This document shows, piece by piece, positions 5,703-5,976 of a stretch of DNA of 5,976 bases. The DNA is from Rhodospirillales bacterium (GTDB lineage: Bacteria; Pseudomonadota; Alphaproteobacteria; SMXQ01): the NCBI GenBank assembly GCA_024638585.1, contig JAHEKA010000161.1, positions 1-5,976 on the forward strand, read 5' to 3'. The notes under the pieces are model-generated. The model had not been told where the DNA came from. It did no database searches and saw only the letters and a list, made by a program, of their open reading frames with translations. Within the stretch, counting starts at the first letter, position 1, and the number at the start of each line of letters is the position of its first letter. The position numbers and the translations under genes were made by a program.

Positions 5703-5976
5703 TCAGCCAGCGCCGATGCGGGTGAGCGCCGCTTCCAGCTTGCTTTTTTGCGCCTCGGCCTCGGCGAGACGACGCCGGTTCTCCTCCACCACGTCCTCCG
5801 GCGCCTTGGCGAGGAAACCGGCGTTGCCGAGCTTCTTTTCCAGTTGGCCGATTTCGCCCGCGGCCTTGCCGATTTCCTTTTCAAGCCGGCCCCGTTCCTG
5901 ATCGAGGTCGATCACCCCGGCCAGTGGCAGGATCAGGGTGGCCTCGTCGAGCACGATCTGCACGCTGCCCTCCGGC
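5703..5976 (-). CDS. valS: Valyl-tRNA synthetase, C-terminal tRNA-binding arm (5' part outside window)
   Basis: The frame is open to the window edge and ends at TGA 5703-5705, giving about 90 residues of the end of ValS. It starts PEGSVQIVLDEATLILPLAGVIDLDQE, the conserved strand pair before the C-terminal arm. It continues as an antiparallel coiled coil: ERGRLEKEIGKAAGEIGQL, then the turn NAGFLAKAPEDVVEENRRRL, then a second helix rich in Ala, Glu and Lys. The FxxKAPxxVVxxxR pattern is diagnostic for this arm, which contacts the tRNA. The enzyme charges tRNA-Val in the cytoplasm. The GTG at 5961-5963 could be mistaken for a start, but it is an internal Val and homology continues upstream. No clear intrinsic terminator follows the stop. 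Confidence 0.94.
   Translation of the reverse strand, partial: PEGSVQIVLDEATLILPLAGVIDLDQERGRLEKEIGKAAGEIGQLEKKLGNAGFLAKAPEDVVEENRRRLAEAEAQKSKLEAALTRIGAG

Noticed and set aside
5395..5901. Plus-strand open frame across the valS-iorA gap
   Set aside because: It begins inside the small-subunit gene and ends inside valS on the opposite strand; the composition is Arg, Ser and Ala rich with no recognisable domain.
874..5976. A valine-linked cluster joining ilvD and valS
   Set aside because: The two genes are separated by an unrelated two-gene operon with its own promoter candidate and terminator, and no shared regulatory element such as a leader peptide rich in valine codons was seen.

Overview
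The window looks like an ordinary chromosomal stretch from a GC-rich alphaproteobacterium, most likely Rhodospirillales-like. That is an inference from high GC third positions and from the style of the IlvD, DUF1499 and IorAB-type proteins, not a database result. Five of the six genes are on the minus strand. Both edges cut a gene: a DUF1499-family protein on the left (plus strand) and the C-terminal arm of valyl-tRNA synthetase on the right (minus strand).

Layout from right to left, in the direction most genes are read. (1) The 3' end of valS (5703-5976). (2) A gap of about 300 bp holding a good sigma70-type promoter candidate (GTGACA, 17 bp, TAGCAT). A 6-7-6 inverted repeat covers its -35 box, and a leader of roughly 190 nt follows. 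(3) A two-gene unit encoding an isoquinoline 1-oxidoreductase-type molybdenum hydroxylase: a small [2Fe-2S] subunit (4952-5404) and a large Tat-exported molybdopterin subunit (2759-4948), 3 nt apart, with the second Shine-Dalgarno inside the end of the first gene. (4) A strong intrinsic terminator (2703-2730) closing that unit. (5) ilvD, dihydroxy-acid dehydratase (874-2607), with its own Shine-Dalgarno and a weak promoter candidate. (6) A DinB-superfamily gene (332-832) 41 nt after ilvD, probably co-transcribed with it. Its Shine-Dalgarno sits in the loop and 3' arm of a perfect 9-bp hairpin. (7) The DUF1499 gene, converging on dinB with 7 nt between the stop codons.

How the genes fit together: ilvD makes the 2-keto acid precursors of valine, isoleucine and leucine, and ValS charges tRNA with valine, but nothing in the sequence links them beyond proximity. 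The IorAB-like pair is a self-contained periplasmic-type oxidoreductase of unknown substrate. It has no FAD subunit, cytochrome c subunit or XdhC-type maturation gene in this window, so its electron acceptor and cofactor insertion must be supplied elsewhere.

I saw no mobile element, CRISPR array, tRNA, rRNA or clearly novel multi-gene system. The most interesting points are small regulatory structures (the hairpin over the dinB ribosome binding site and the operator-like repeat on the iorAB promoter) and a probable metal-ligand substitution in the DinB protein.
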